This document shows positions 7,289-16,217 of a stretch of 31,680 nucleotides of DNA, piece by piece. The position numbers and the translations under genes were made by a program. The notes beneath the pieces are model-generated. The model was not told where the DNA came from. It did not search any database and saw only the letters and a program-made list of their open reading frames with translations. Positions within the stretch are counted from its first letter, which is position 1, and every line of letters begins with the position of its first letter. The stretch comes from an uncultured Caulobacter sp. (GTDB lineage: Bacteria; Pseudomonadota; Alphaproteobacteria; Caulobacterales; Caulobacteraceae): positions 1 to 31,680 of the forward strand of contig CALALX010000090.1 of assembly GCA_937925635.1 (NCBI GenBank), given 5' to 3'.

Positions 7289-7710
7289 TCGCGATCCCGC
7301 CGAACATCGAACTGGACGAAGGCGAGCTGGAGTTCGCCTTCATCCGCGCGTCGGGACCGGGCGGCCAGAATGTCAACAAGGTCGCCACCGCCGTCCAGAT
7401 GCGCTTCGACGCGCGGCGCTCGCCGTCCCTGCCCAATGACGTCAGCATCCGGTTGCAGAAACTGGCGGGGTCCCGGCTGACCTCCGAGGGCGTGATCGTG
7501 CTCACCGCCAACCGCTTCCGCACCCAGGAGCGCAATCGCGCCGACGCCGTCGACCGCCTGGTCGAGCTGATCGCCAGGGCCGCCGAGCCGCCGCCGCCGC
7601 CCCGCAAGGCGACGAAGCCGTCCAGGGCGGCCAAGGCCAGGCGTGTCGACGCCAAGGTTCGTCGCGGCGCGGTCAAGGCCATGCGGGGCAAGCCGGTCGC
7701 CCGCGACTAG
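7285..7710 (+). CDS. arfB: Alternative ribosome-rescue factor, peptidyl-tRNA hydrolase
   Basis: ArfB (YaeJ) releases stalled ribosomes on mRNAs lacking a stop codon by hydrolysing peptidyl-tRNA. This 141-residue protein has the catalytic GGQ at residues 26-28 in the context RASGPGGQNVNKV, which matches release-factor domain 3. It also has a long basic tail rich in Lys and Arg from about residue 105 to the end, which in ArfB enters the empty mRNA channel. The length matches E. coli ArfB (140). It lacks the stop-codon recognition domains of a full release factor. It overlaps the YaiI-like gene by 4 nt and is followed by a weak CCCCG-AAA-CGGGG hairpin at 7713-7725. Confidence 0.92.
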   Translation: MIAIPPNIELDEGELEFAFIRASGPGGQNVNKVATAVQMRFDARRSPSLPNDVSIRLQKLAGSRLTSEGVIVLTANRFRTQERNRADAVDRLVELIARAAEPPPPPRKATKPSRAAKARRVDAKVRRGAVKAMRGKPVARD

Positions 7711-7833
7711 GTCCCCGAAACGGGGCGAGGACGTCGCGGTCATGCCTGCCGATTCATTGATCCAGGCCAACGACGGCCATTGAAACTGTCTGCCACCGGA
7801 GTAGCTTCAGCAGCCAAGTCGAAGGGGATTGTC

Positions 7834-8361
7834 ATGCGTTCAGGTCTGGTCGTTCTGGGTGTCGTCGGGGCTGTCTCCCTGCTCGGAGCCTGCAGCAAGC
7901 CGGCGTCGGAATCCGCCAGCCCCGCCGCCCCCGCGGCGGCGACGGACGCGGCGCCGACGGTCGCGCCCGCGCCGGCCGAAACGCTGGATCCGGAGAAGGC
8001 CAAGCTGCTCGCCGCCCTGCCCGCCCCCTACAACACCGGTGACCTGGCCAACGGCCAGCAGCAGTTCCAGCTCTGCCGTTCGTGCCACACCATCACCGAG
8101 GGCGGCGCCAACATGACCGGGCCGAACCTCTACGGCCTGTTCGGCCGTCAGGCCGGAACGGTCGAGAAGTTCCGCTACTCGGAACCGGTGAAGGCGGCGG
8201 GCTTCGCCTGGGACGCCGAGCATCTCGACAAGTGGCTGGCCGATCCGCGCGGCTTCCTGCCGGGCAACCGGATGTCCTTCATGGGGGTGAAGGACGCCAA
8301 GAACCGCGTCGATCTGATCGCCTACCTGAAGGTGGAAACGGGCTACAAGCCGGGGGGCTGA
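7834..8361 (+). CDS. Lipoprotein c-type cytochrome
   Basis: A 175-residue class I cytochrome c. The N-terminus has a lipoprotein signal with a lipobox ending at Cys20 (LLGAC). A linker of about 40 residues rich in Ala and Pro follows, then the cytochrome domain. Haem attachment is CRSCH at 81-85; the likely distal ligand is Met147 in PGNRMSFMG. The layout GQQQFQLCRSCHTITEGG...GPNLYGLFGR is typical of small electron-carrier cytochromes such as c-552 or c2. It probably hangs from a membrane in the periplasm and shuttles electrons. The ATG at 7834 has GAAGGGGA 5 nt upstream; an upstream TTG in frame is not needed. Partners are not encoded nearby. Confidence 0.9.
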   Translation: MRSGLVVLGVVGAVSLLGACSKPASESASPAAPAAATDAAPTVAPAPAETLDPEKAKLLAALPAPYNTGDLANGQQQFQLCRSCHTITEGGANMTGPNLYGLFGRQAGTVEKFRYSEPVKAAGFAWDAEHLDKWLADPRGFLPGNRMSFMGVKDAKNRVDLIAYLKVETGYKPGG

Positions 8362-8370
8362 TGATATCCC

Positions 8371-9081
8371 ATGCCTGACCGCAAGGCCCTGCTGCTGCGG
8401 TTATACAAGGCGTTCAACGACAAGGATGTCGGGGCGCTCGTGGGAGGCATGCACGCCGACGTCGACTGGCCCAACTTCCTGGAAGGGGGGCGGATCAAGG
8501 GGCGGGAAGCGCTTCGAGAGTACTGGACGCGCCAGTTCCAGATCGTCTCGCCCGAGGCGTCGCCCCTTGAGTTGCGAGAACTGGCGGACGGCCGGGTCTA
8601 TGTCCGTCTCCACTATGTCATCCGGGCGATCGACGGCGGCGGCGTCTGGACCGACGAGATGACCTCGAACACCTTCACGTTCGAGCAGGGGCTCGTTCGC
8701 CGCATGGACTGGGGCGAGCCCGAGGGCGGCGAACTGGGCTCGCCCGACACCCTCGTGATCAATCTCTTCGACGCCCTGGGCGACCGGGACGTCGACGCCG
8801 CCGGCGCGCTGCTCCATCCCGACGCCAATTGGCCCAATCTATTCGGTCGGGACCGGGTCGAGGGCCGCGACAATATCATGTCGATGTGGGCGGAGCAGAT
8901 CAGCAGCTTCCAGACCGAAGTCAGCCTTCTGGAGATGACGATCCTTCCGGACGGCCGACGGCGCGTCCGACTCAACTATGTCGCCCGCAACCAGGAGGGC
9001 CGGGTCTTCACCGACGAAAATCTCGTGGCCACCTTCGCCTTCCGGGACGGGACCATCAGCCGTATGGACTGGGAAGACTAG
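8371..9081 (+). CDS. Tandem SnoaL/NTF2-like domain protein
   Basis: A 236-residue cytoplasmic protein made of two SnoaL-like (NTF2-fold) domains, about 6-115 and 125-236. The copies align by eye: DVDWPNFLEGGRIKGREALREYW against DANWPNLFGRDRVEGRDNIMSMW, then DGRVYVRLHYV against DGRRRVRLNYV, and each copy ends in RMDW. The fold forms a small-molecule pocket used by isomerases, cyclases and dehydratases, or for binding only; no catalytic set can be assigned here. The ATG at 8371 follows the cytochrome stop by 9 nt, with a G-rich stretch upstream. The next gene encodes a third copy, so a local duplication series is inferred. Confidence 0.8.
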   Translation: MPDRKALLLRLYKAFNDKDVGALVGGMHADVDWPNFLEGGRIKGREALREYWTRQFQIVSPEASPLELRELADGRVYVRLHYVIRAIDGGGVWTDEMTSNTFTFEQGLVRRMDWGEPEGGELGSPDTLVINLFDALGDRDVDAAGALLHPDANWPNLFGRDRVEGRDNIMSMWAEQISSFQTEVSLLEMTILPDGRRRVRLNYVARNQEGRVFTDENLVATFAFRDGTISRMDWED

Positions 9082-9148
9082 CAGCAGGAGCTTCAGCGCG
9101 AGGCCCCGCGCGCTGAACAGCGGATCTCGGTCGATGGAGACGCAAGCC

Positions 9149-9496
9149 ATGCCCGACGCGACGGCCTCGATGCACCGTCTCTGGGACCTGCTGAACGCGC
9201 ACGCGTTCGAGGACGCCGCCGCGCTGCTCGCCCCGAATGTCGATTGGGCGAGCCTGCTCGAAGGCGGTCGCCTGAAGGGGCGCGAGGCCGTCGTCGCCTA
9301 CTGGAAGAGGATGGTCGAATATATCCGCCCGGAGTCCGTCATCCTCGGCATCGAAGCCCGGCCGGACGGTCGCCTCGCCGTGCGAATGCACCACGTGCTG
9401 CGCCGCCCCAGCGGCGGACTATGGACGCAAGAGACGATCACGCACGTCTACAGTTTCCGCGATGGCCTGATCGCGGTGATGGACAGCGAGGACTGA
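9149..9496 (+). CDS. Single SnoaL/NTF2-like domain protein
   Basis: A 115-residue protein homologous to both domains of the preceding gene. NVDWASLLEGGRLKGREAVVAYW matches domain one of the neighbour most closely, and DGRLAVRMHHVL and the final VMDSED keep the same order. The ATG at 9149 is chosen because GGAGA at 9136-9140 lies 8 nt upstream and the start MPD matches the neighbour; an ATG at 9134 would add five residues without a ribosome binding site. It ends 4 nt from the convergent AceE-like gene. Function is unknown beyond the fold. Confidence 0.78.
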   Translation: MPDATASMHRLWDLLNAHAFEDAAALLAPNVDWASLLEGGRLKGREAVVAYWKRMVEYIRPESVILGIEARPDGRLAVRMHHVLRRPSGGLWTQETITHVYSFRDGLIAVMDSED

Positions 9497-9500
9497 ACCG

Positions 9501-11855
9501 TCAGACCAGCAGGTCGGCGCAGGCGTCGAGGATGGCCTCGGCGTCGAGGCGATACCTGGCGTAGAGGTCCGGCAGGTCGCCGGACTGGCCGAAGCTCTCC
9601 ATGCCCAGCGCCCTCACCTTCTGGCCGCGCACCGCGCCCAGCCAGGACAGGGCGGCCGGCGATCCGTCAATGACAGTGACCAGGTCGGCATCGCGCGACA
9701 GCGCCGACAGCAGCGTCTCGGCCGTGGAGACCCGCGCCGCGCCGCCGGTCCAGCGGGCGCGGCCGGCGGCGGTCCAGTCGGCGTGCAGCACGTCGGGCGA
9801 CGTCACGGCCAGAAGGCCGGCTCCGGGCTCGTCCTCAAGCAGCTGCGCGAAGGCCGCCAGCGCTTCGGGCGCGATCGCGCCGCTATAGACGAGCGCCAGT
9901 CGCGCGTCGGCCGCCGGCGCCTTCAGCCAATAGCCGCCGGCGACGGCGCCCGCCTTCCAGGACTCGTCGGTTCGGACCGGCTGATCGATGACGCGGGTCG
10001 AAAGCCTCAGGTAGGTCGATCCGCCGTTGTCGGCCTGGATGCGGTCGAAAGCGTGAGCCATCAGCACCGCCGTCTCGTCGGCGAAGGCCGGCTCGTAGCT
10101 GTCGAGCCCCGGTTGGCTCATGCCGATCAGCGGCGTGCCGATCGACTGGTGCGCCCCGCCTTCCGGCGCCAGGGTCAGGCCGCTGGGCGTCGCCACCAGC
10201 AGGAAGCGGGCGTCCTGGTAGCAGGCGTAGTTCAGCGCATCGAGGCCGCGGGCGATGAAAGGGTCGTACAGCGTCCCCACGGGGAACAGCCGCTCGCCGA
10301 ACAGCGGGGCCGACAACCCCAGCGCCGCCAGCGCGATGAACAGGTTGTTCTCGGCGATGCCCAGCTCGACGTGCTGGCCGGTTTCGCCCATCGCCCAGAC
10401 CTGAGCCGAGGGGATGCGGCGGCTCTTGAAGACATCCTCGTGCGCGCGGCGGTGGAAAACGCCGCGCCGGTTCACGAAGCCGCCGAGGTTGGTCGAGACG
10501 GTCACGTCGGGCGAGGTGGTCACCACCCGGCCGGCGAAGTCGTCCTGAACCTTGGCGATCTCGAACATCACCTTGCCGAACGCAGCCTGGGTCGACTGCT
10601 CGCCGCCGCCCTCGACGGCCTTGAGCAGCGTTTCGGCGGACGGCGTGGCGATGCGGTCGGCCGACCTGTGACCGTCCTTGCGGCCGGCGAAGGGCGCGGT
10701 TTCGACCAGCCGACGGATCGCCTTGGTCTCGTTGTCGGCGAGGCCGGACAGGATGTCCCATTCCTCGCCCTCGACGACGCCCAGCCGGCCGCGCAGTTCG
10801 GTGATCTGGGCCGGGGTCATCAGGCCCGAGTGGTTGTCCTTGTGGCCCTGGAAGGGCAGCCGCCAGCCCTTGACCGTGTAGGCGATGAAGAAACGCGGGG
10901 CGTCGTCCCGGGCCGCCCGCTCGAACGCCTCAAGAATGGTCTCCAGGCAGTGGCCGCCCAGCTCGGTCATGACCAGCGCCAGGTCCTCGTCGCTGTAGCC
11001 TTCGACCAGCTTCAACGCCGCCTTGTCGCCGGCCAGGTCGGCCTTGAGCCGCTCGCGCCAGGCCGCGCCGCCCTGGTATGTCAGGGCGGCGTAAAGGTCA
11101 TTGGGCGCGCGCTCGATCCAGGCCCGCAGCGCCGCGCCGCCGGGCCGGGCGAAGGCTTCGCGTTGGCGCTTGGACCACTTCAGCGTCTCGACCGTCCAGC
11201 CGGCGGCCTCGAAAATCTCGCCGTAGCGGGTGAACATCCGGTCGGACGTCGTCGCGTCCAGGCTCTGGCGGTTGTAGTCGACGATCCACCAGGTGTTGCG
11301 GACGTCGTGTTTGCAGGCCTCGATGAGGGCCTCGTAGATGTTGCCCTCGTCCAGCTCGGCGTCGCCGAGCAGCGAGATCATCCGGCCCATGGCGTCGGGC
11401 TTCACCGCGCCGCGAGCGGCCAGATAGTCCTGGGTCAGGGAGGCGAAAGCGGTCATGGCGACGCCCAGGCCGACCGAGCCGGTCGAGAAGTCGACGTCGT
11501 CGATGTCCTTGGTCCGCGAGGGATAGGACTGCGCGCCGCCCAAAGAGCGGAAGCGCCGGAGCTGGTCGATCGTCTGGCGGCCGTAGAGGTGCTGGATGGC
11601 GTGGAACACCGGGCTGGCGTGCGGCTTCACCGCCACCCGGTCCTGCGGCCGCAGCGCGGAGAAGTAGAGCGCCGTCATCAGGGTGGTCATCGAGGCGCAG
11701 GACGCCTGGTGTCCGCCGACCTTCAAACCGTCGCGGCTCTCCCGCAGATGGTTGGCGCTGTGGATCGTCCAGCTGGCAAGCCAGAGAACGCGTTCCTCGA
11801 TCCGGCGAAGAAGCGCGATATCCTTGCCGCGAATGGAGAAGCCGGCGTCGTCCAT
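9501..11855 (-). CDS. AceE/transketolase-like thiamine-diphosphate enzyme
   Basis: A 784-residue ThDP-dependent enzyme resembling the homodimeric E1 of pyruvate dehydrogenase (AceE) and MdeB-type 2-oxoacid dehydrogenases. Features in order: GGHQASCASM with His49, the KPHASPVFHA segment with His79, the ThDP/metal motif GDAELDEG (164-171) ending at Asn195, and the pyrimidine-domain motif GQHVELGIAENN with likely catalytic Glu502. It is shorter than E. coli AceE (about 886 residues), and no lipoyl E2 partner is nearby. Annotation tools often call this group simply transketolase; the true substrate is open. The ATG at 11855 is chosen because AAGGG at 11861-11865 lies 5 nt upstream; a GTG at 11861 is too close to that site. 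It starts 12 nt after the RND pump gene, so the two are probably cotranscribed. Confidence 0.82.
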   Translation of the reverse strand: MDDAGFSIRGKDIALLRRIEERVLWLASWTIHSANHLRESRDGLKVGGHQASCASMTTLMTALYFSALRPQDRVAVKPHASPVFHAIQHLYGRQTIDQLRRFRSLGGAQSYPSRTKDIDDVDFSTGSVGLGVAMTAFASLTQDYLAARGAVKPDAMGRMISLLGDAELDEGNIYEALIEACKHDVRNTWWIVDYNRQSLDATTSDRMFTRYGEIFEAAGWTVETLKWSKRQREAFARPGGAALRAWIERAPNDLYAALTYQGGAAWRERLKADLAGDKAALKLVEGYSDEDLALVMTELGGHCLETILEAFERAARDDAPRFFIAYTVKGWRLPFQGHKDNHSGLMTPAQITELRGRLGVVEGEEWDILSGLADNETKAIRRLVETAPFAGRKDGHRSADRIATPSAETLLKAVEGGGEQSTQAAFGKVMFEIAKVQDDFAGRVVTTSPDVTVSTNLGGFVNRRGVFHRRAHEDVFKSRRIPSAQVWAMGETGQHVELGIAENNLFIALAALGLSAPLFGERLFPVGTLYDPFIARGLDALNYACYQDARFLLVATPSGLTLAPEGGAHQSIGTPLIGMSQPGLDSYEPAFADETAVLMAHAFDRIQADNGGSTYLRLSTRVIDQPVRTDESWKAGAVAGGYWLKAPAADARLALVYSGAIAPEALAAFAQLLEDEPGAGLLAVTSPDVLHADWTAAGRARWTGGAARVSTAETLLSALSRDADLVTVIDGSPAALSWLGAVRGQKVRALGMESFGQSGDLPDLYARYRLDAEAILDACADLLV

Positions 11856-11867
11856 GTCCACCCTTAC

Positions 11868-14800
11868 CTATTCGGCGGGTGAACCTTGCCCCGCCGGAAG
11901 GTCCTGCTCATACGCCTCGATCTGGCGCGCCGTCCACTCCGGAGACTTCGTGAACCGCGCCAGAAGATTGTAGAACACCGGCACGACGAACACCGTCAGC
12001 ATGGTGGAGAAGATGGCGCCGAAGAAGATGGTCACGCCAATCGTCTGGCGGCTGGCCGCTCCGGCGCCTTCCCACAGCATCAGCGGCAACGACCCGAACG
12101 CGGCGGTGATCGAGGTCATTACGATCGGTCGCAGGCGCAGCACGGCGGACTCGATGACCGCCTCGCGGATCGGCTTGCCCTGATCGCGCAGCTGATTGGC
12201 GAACTCGACGATCAGGATGCCGTTCTTCGCCGCCACCCCGATCAGAATGATCAACCCGATCTGGCTATAGGTGTTGATGGTCTGGCCGGTGAGCAGCAGG
12301 CCGAAGAGGCCGCCCAGGGCGGCCAACGGCACCGTCAGCATGATCACGGCCGGGTGGATCCAGCTCTCGAACTGCGCGGCCAGCACCAGGAAGACCAGCA
12401 GCAGGGCCATGCCGAACGCCAGACTCACCGCGCCGGACGCCTCAAGATAGTCCTTGGCCTGACCGCCCCAGGTGTAGGTCACAGCCGGGTTGGGGTTCTT
12501 CGCCGCTTCCTTCTGCAGGAAGGCGACGGCCTCGGCGACCGTGTAGCCCGGCGCCAGTTGGGTGGTCAGATCGATCGACCGCTGGCGATCCGTCCGCTCG
12601 CGGTCCGGCGTGTCGCCGCGCAGCGCCGTGGTGACCACGGACGACAAGGGAACGAGCGCGCCGGAGGAGGCGCGGACGTAGAGGGTGTTGAGGTCCTCCA
12701 GCGTCCGCCGCTTCTCCAGGTCGGTCTGCACGATGACATCGTACTCCTGACCGCCCTTGATGTAGGTCGTCACCCGGCGGGAGCCGAACATGGTTTCCAG
12801 CGCCCGGCCCACCGCTTGCGGCGTGACGCCCAGGGCCGCCGCCTTCTCCCGGTCGATGTCGACCGACAGGCGCGGCGCGGTCGGTTCGTAGTCGAGGCGC
12901 GGACGGGAGAAGCCGGGATTGCTCTGCATGGCGTCGCGGATCGGTTCCAGCCAGGCCGCGATCTCTTCGTAGCTGTTGCCCAGGCCGATCAGGTCGACGT
13001 TGGTGCCGCCGCCCTGCCCGCCGCCGCGCTGGAAGGCGCCCCGCACGGTGGCCACCGCGCGCACGCCGGTGATGCTCGACAGCGACCGGTTCAGTTCATC
13101 GGCGACCTCGTCCGAGGTCTTCGTGCGCTCGCCCCATTCGCGCATGACGATGACGCCGTTCGCCGTGTTGAACTGCGTCGCGCCGAAGCGCGGGATGCTG
13201 AGGATGTAGCGTTCCGCCACTCCGTCTTCCTGGTACGCTTTCATCGTGGCTTCGACGCGGGCGGCGGCCTGGCGGGTGTAGTCGAAGCCGGCCCCCTCCG
13301 GTCCGCTGATCGAGATGTCGACACGACCGCGATCCTCGGCCGGCACCAGCTCCTGCGGCAGGGCGACGAACAGGAAGGCGGCCATACCGGCCAGTACGGC
13401 GACCAGAACGCCCGTCCCGATCGAGGCCGAGCGCCGCCCGAGCAGCATCTCCAGCGAATGACGGTAGCTCTCCTTGACCCTGTCCACGGTCCAGTCGACG
13501 CGTCGGGCCAACCATCCTTCGCCCGAGGCCGGACGCAGCAGCTTGGACGCCAGCATCGGCGACAGCGACAGGGCCATGAAGGCCGAGAACGCCACGGCCG
13601 CGGCGATGGCCACCGCCAGCTCGACGAACAGCCGGCCGATGTAGCCCGGCAGGAACATCAGCGGGCCGAACACCGAAATCAGAACGGCCGTGGTGGCGAT
13701 GACCGCGAAGAACACCTGGCGGGCGCCGCGCGTGGCCGCCACGGTCGGCGGCTCGCCCTCGTCGACGCGACGCTGGATGTTCTCGACCACCACAATGGCG
13801 TCGTCGACGACCAGGCCGACCGCCAGCACCAGGGCCAGCAGGGTCAGCAGGTTCAGCGAGAAACCCATCGGCGCCAGCACGATGAAGGTCGAGAGCAGGC
13901 AGATCGGCGCGATGACCGATGGGATGATCGCCGCCCGCCAGCTCCCGAGGAACAGCAGGTTCACCAGGGCCACCAGGCCGATCGAAATGCCCATGGTGAT
14001 CCACACTTCGCGGATCGCCTCGGCGGTGAACACCGAGGAGTCCACGGCGATGATCAGGTTCGTGCCGGCCGGCAGCGTCTTGTTGATCGCCGCGACCTCG
14101 CGGGTCGCGGCCTTGGCGATGGCGAGGTCGTTGGCCTGGGACTGTCGGGTGAGGACCAGACCGATCTGCGGAATGCCGTTGCCGCGGAAGATCCGCCGCG
14201 GCTCGACCGGCCCCTCTTCGATCCGCGCGATGTCGCCCAGACGCGTGACATAGGCGGTGGTGTCGGCGGCGCGCGAAATCGTCCGGCTTGGCGTAGCCGC
14301 GATTGACGCGGATCGTGAAGTCCCGGGCAGTGCTTTCGAGCGCGCCGGCCGGCAGCTCGACGTTCTGGCTGTTCAACGCGCTCTCGACATCGTCGACCGT
14401 CACGCCCCGCGCCGCCATCTGATCGGAGTCCAGCCAGATGCGCATCGCGTACACAGGCCCGAACATGTTGACCTGCGCCACGCCGGGGATCGTCGACATC
14501 CGCTCCACCAGGAACCGGTCGGCATAGTCGGCCAGCTGCAGCGGCGACATCGTCGTCGACGTCATGTTCATGATGATGATCGGCGCGGAGTCGGCGTTCG
14601 CCTTGGCGATCTGCGGCGGATCGGCCTGGTCCGGCAGCTGATTGACCACGCGGCTGGCGGCGTCGCGCACGTCGTTCGCCGCCGTCTCGAGGTCGGTGTT
14701 CAGCGTGAAGGTGATGTTGATCTGGCTGCGGCCGTCACGGCTCGACGACGACACCCGGTCGATGCCCTGGATGCCCGAAACCTGGCGTTCGAGCACCTGG

Positions 14801-14988
14801 GTGATCCGTTCCTCGACGATCTCGGCCGAGGCGCCGCGATAGGTGGTGGAGATCGACACCACGGGCGGATCGACGTTGGGCAGCTCGCGGATGGGCACGG
14901 CGAGAAAAGCCGCCAGGCCGATGACCACGAGGATGATCGCCGCGACGGCGGCGAAGACAGGACGCTTGACGGAAAGGTCGGAGAGCAT
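11868..14988 (-). pseudogene. RND (HAE1/AcrB-type) efflux pump, reading frame broken
   Basis: The inner-membrane pump of a tripartite efflux system. The N-terminal part (about 239 residues, MLSDLSVKRPVFAAV...) and the rest (from about TISRAADTTAYVTRLGD) lie in different frames that switch near 14270-14285. Together they encode about 1040 residues, normal for RND pumps. Visible hallmarks are the proton-relay pair in GLVVDDAIVVVEN, the lysine in GVAAKNGILIVEFAN, and the first periplasmic segment RELPNVDPPVVSISTTY. At the junction the family normally has a few residues between DDF and the VTRLGDIA strand, and these are missing. The repeat ACGATTTC suggests a deletion. As read, no full-length pump is made; a sequence error is also possible. 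It overlaps the membrane-fusion gene by one base. Confidence 0.85.
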
Positions 14989-16094
14989 CAGCGCGGCGCT
15001 CGCCGCCCGCCCGACGCACCCGGCTTGCCGCCGCCGACCTTCACGGGTTGGCCGTCCTGGATGCGGTTGAGGCCGTCGGCGACGACCTTCTCACCGCCCC
15101 GCAGACCACCTCGAATCTCGACGAAGCCATCCTGGCTGACGCCCGTGTCGACCGCCTGTTTGCGGGCCGCCAGGCCCTGGCCGCGCGGAGCGATGACGAA
15201 GACATAGGCCTGGTCGCCTTCAAACTGCACGGCCGCCTCGGGGACGGCGATCACATCCCGGCCGCCGTGCGAGATCGTCACCCGCATCAGCATGCCCGGC
15301 CGGATGCGCCCCGCGGGGTTCGGGAACTCGGCCCGGGCGGTGATGGCGCGCGTCGCGGGATCGATACGGCTGTCAAGCCGGGCGATGCGGCCGGTGAAGA
15401 CCTCGTTCGGCCAGGCGTCGGGCCGCGCCGCGATCGGAGAGCCTTCGCTCAACACAGGCAGGTAGCGGTCGGGAATCTTGAAATCCACCCGGACAACCGA
15501 GAGGTCATCGAGCGAGACGATCGGCGAACCCGGGCTGATCAGGGCGCCCGGGGCCACGTCGGTCAGGCCGACGACGCCCGAGAAGGGCGCGCGGATCACG
15601 CGGTCCAGCTTGCGGGCGTTGGCGGCCTTGACGCCCGCGCGGGCGGCTTCCAGCGCGGAGAGATACTGCTCGGCGGTCGCCTTGGGCGCGACGCCGCGTT
15701 CGGCCAGCGCCGCCCAGCGCGCGTAGTCGCGCTCGGCCTGGGCCAGGCGGGCGTCGGCCTCGATCAGGCCCGCGTCCTCCTCGCCCGCCTTGAGCTCCAC
15801 CAACACCTGCCCCTGGGCGACGCGTTGGCCATCGCGGAAGCGGACCGCGGTGATCAACTCGGTGGTGTTGGAGGTGATGGTCACCGAGCTGCGGCCCTTG
15901 GCGACGCCGAGGACCTCGATGCGATCAACGAAAGGGCGCGCTGCGACCGCCACCTGGGAGACCGCCGCCGGCCGACCGCCGCCCGACCCTGCCTGACCTT
16001 TCGGCTCGGCCGTGGCCAGCTTGATGGCGCCGCCGATAATCAGGACGCCCAGCAGGGCGGCGGCGGTGATCAGGAAGAAGTGCCGGCGGATCAC
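14988..16094 (-). CDS. RND efflux periplasmic adaptor (membrane-fusion protein)
   Basis: A 368-residue HlyD/AcrA-family adaptor that links the RND pump to an outer-membrane channel. One N-terminal transmembrane anchor (about 8-26) is followed by a Gly-rich linker and the first half of the lipoyl-like domain (VTITSNTTELITAVRFRDGQRVAQGQVLVEL). Next come an alpha-helical hairpin rich in Ala and Glu, the second half (RAPFSGVVGLTDVAPGALISPG), and beta-barrel and membrane-proximal segments. The GTG at 16094 has GGAGAG at 16104-16109, 9 nt upstream. The stop shares one base with the pump start (TGATG), so they are coupled. The substrate is unknown. No outer-membrane channel is in the operon; the TolC-family gene at 27831-29303 could serve, but that is speculation. 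Confidence 0.92.
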   Translation of the reverse strand: MIRRHFFLITAAALLGVLIIGGAIKLATAEPKGQAGSGGGRPAAVSQVAVAARPFVDRIEVLGVAKGRSSVTITSNTTELITAVRFRDGQRVAQGQVLVELKAGEEDAGLIEADARLAQAERDYARWAALAERGVAPKATAEQYLSALEAARAGVKAANARKLDRVIRAPFSGVVGLTDVAPGALISPGSPIVSLDDLSVVRVDFKIPDRYLPVLSEGSPIAARPDAWPNEVFTGRIARLDSRIDPATRAITARAEFPNPAGRIRPGMLMRVTISHGGRDVIAVPEAAVQFEGDQAYVFVIAPRGQGLAARKQAVDTGVSQDGFVEIRGGLRGGEKVVADGLNRIQDGQPVKVGGGKPGASGGRRAPR

Positions 16095-16140
16095 GGTAGG
16101 CGACTCTCCAGGCCGGCACGTCCGGCGCGATGGTCTGGCA

Positions 16141-16168
16141 CATATAGGGGCATTTCCCTGCGCGTAAA
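16141..16168 (-). promoter_or_regulatory. Candidate promoter of the efflux operon
   Basis: On the minus strand TTTACG and TATATG are spaced by 16 nt, a fair match to -35 and -10 boxes. The -10 lies 46 nt upstream of the membrane-fusion GTG. The match is by eye and has not been scored against chance. Confidence 0.35.
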
Positions 16169-16199
16169 CCGGGATTGCGTGGTTGTTCCATGGCGGGGC

Positions 16200-16215
16200 G
16201 TTTCAGGCCTGAAAC
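16200..16215. promoter_or_regulatory. Perfect 16-bp palindrome upstream of the efflux operon
   Basis: GTTTCAGGCCTGAAAC is a perfect palindrome. It lies about 31 nt upstream of the candidate -35 box and just after the beta-barrel gene stop. It has no T tract, so it is not a standard terminator. An activator or repressor site is possible, but no regulator gene is adjacent. Confidence 0.35.
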
Positions 16216-16217
16216 AC

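Noticed and set aside
7713..7725. CCCCG-AAA-CGGGG hairpin after arfB as a terminator
   Set aside because: The stem is only 5 bp and there is no T tract; it may be chance in a GC-rich genome.
9783..11882. Long plus-strand open frame opposite the AceE-like gene
   Set aside because: It is an antisense shadow: composition is Arg/Gly/Ala/Val-rich with no domain, and the minus strand encodes a clear ThDP enzyme.
11886..14306. Very long plus-strand open frame opposite the RND pump
   Set aside because: High-GC antisense artefact; the translation is dominated by Arg, Gln, His and Asp without any recognisable motif.
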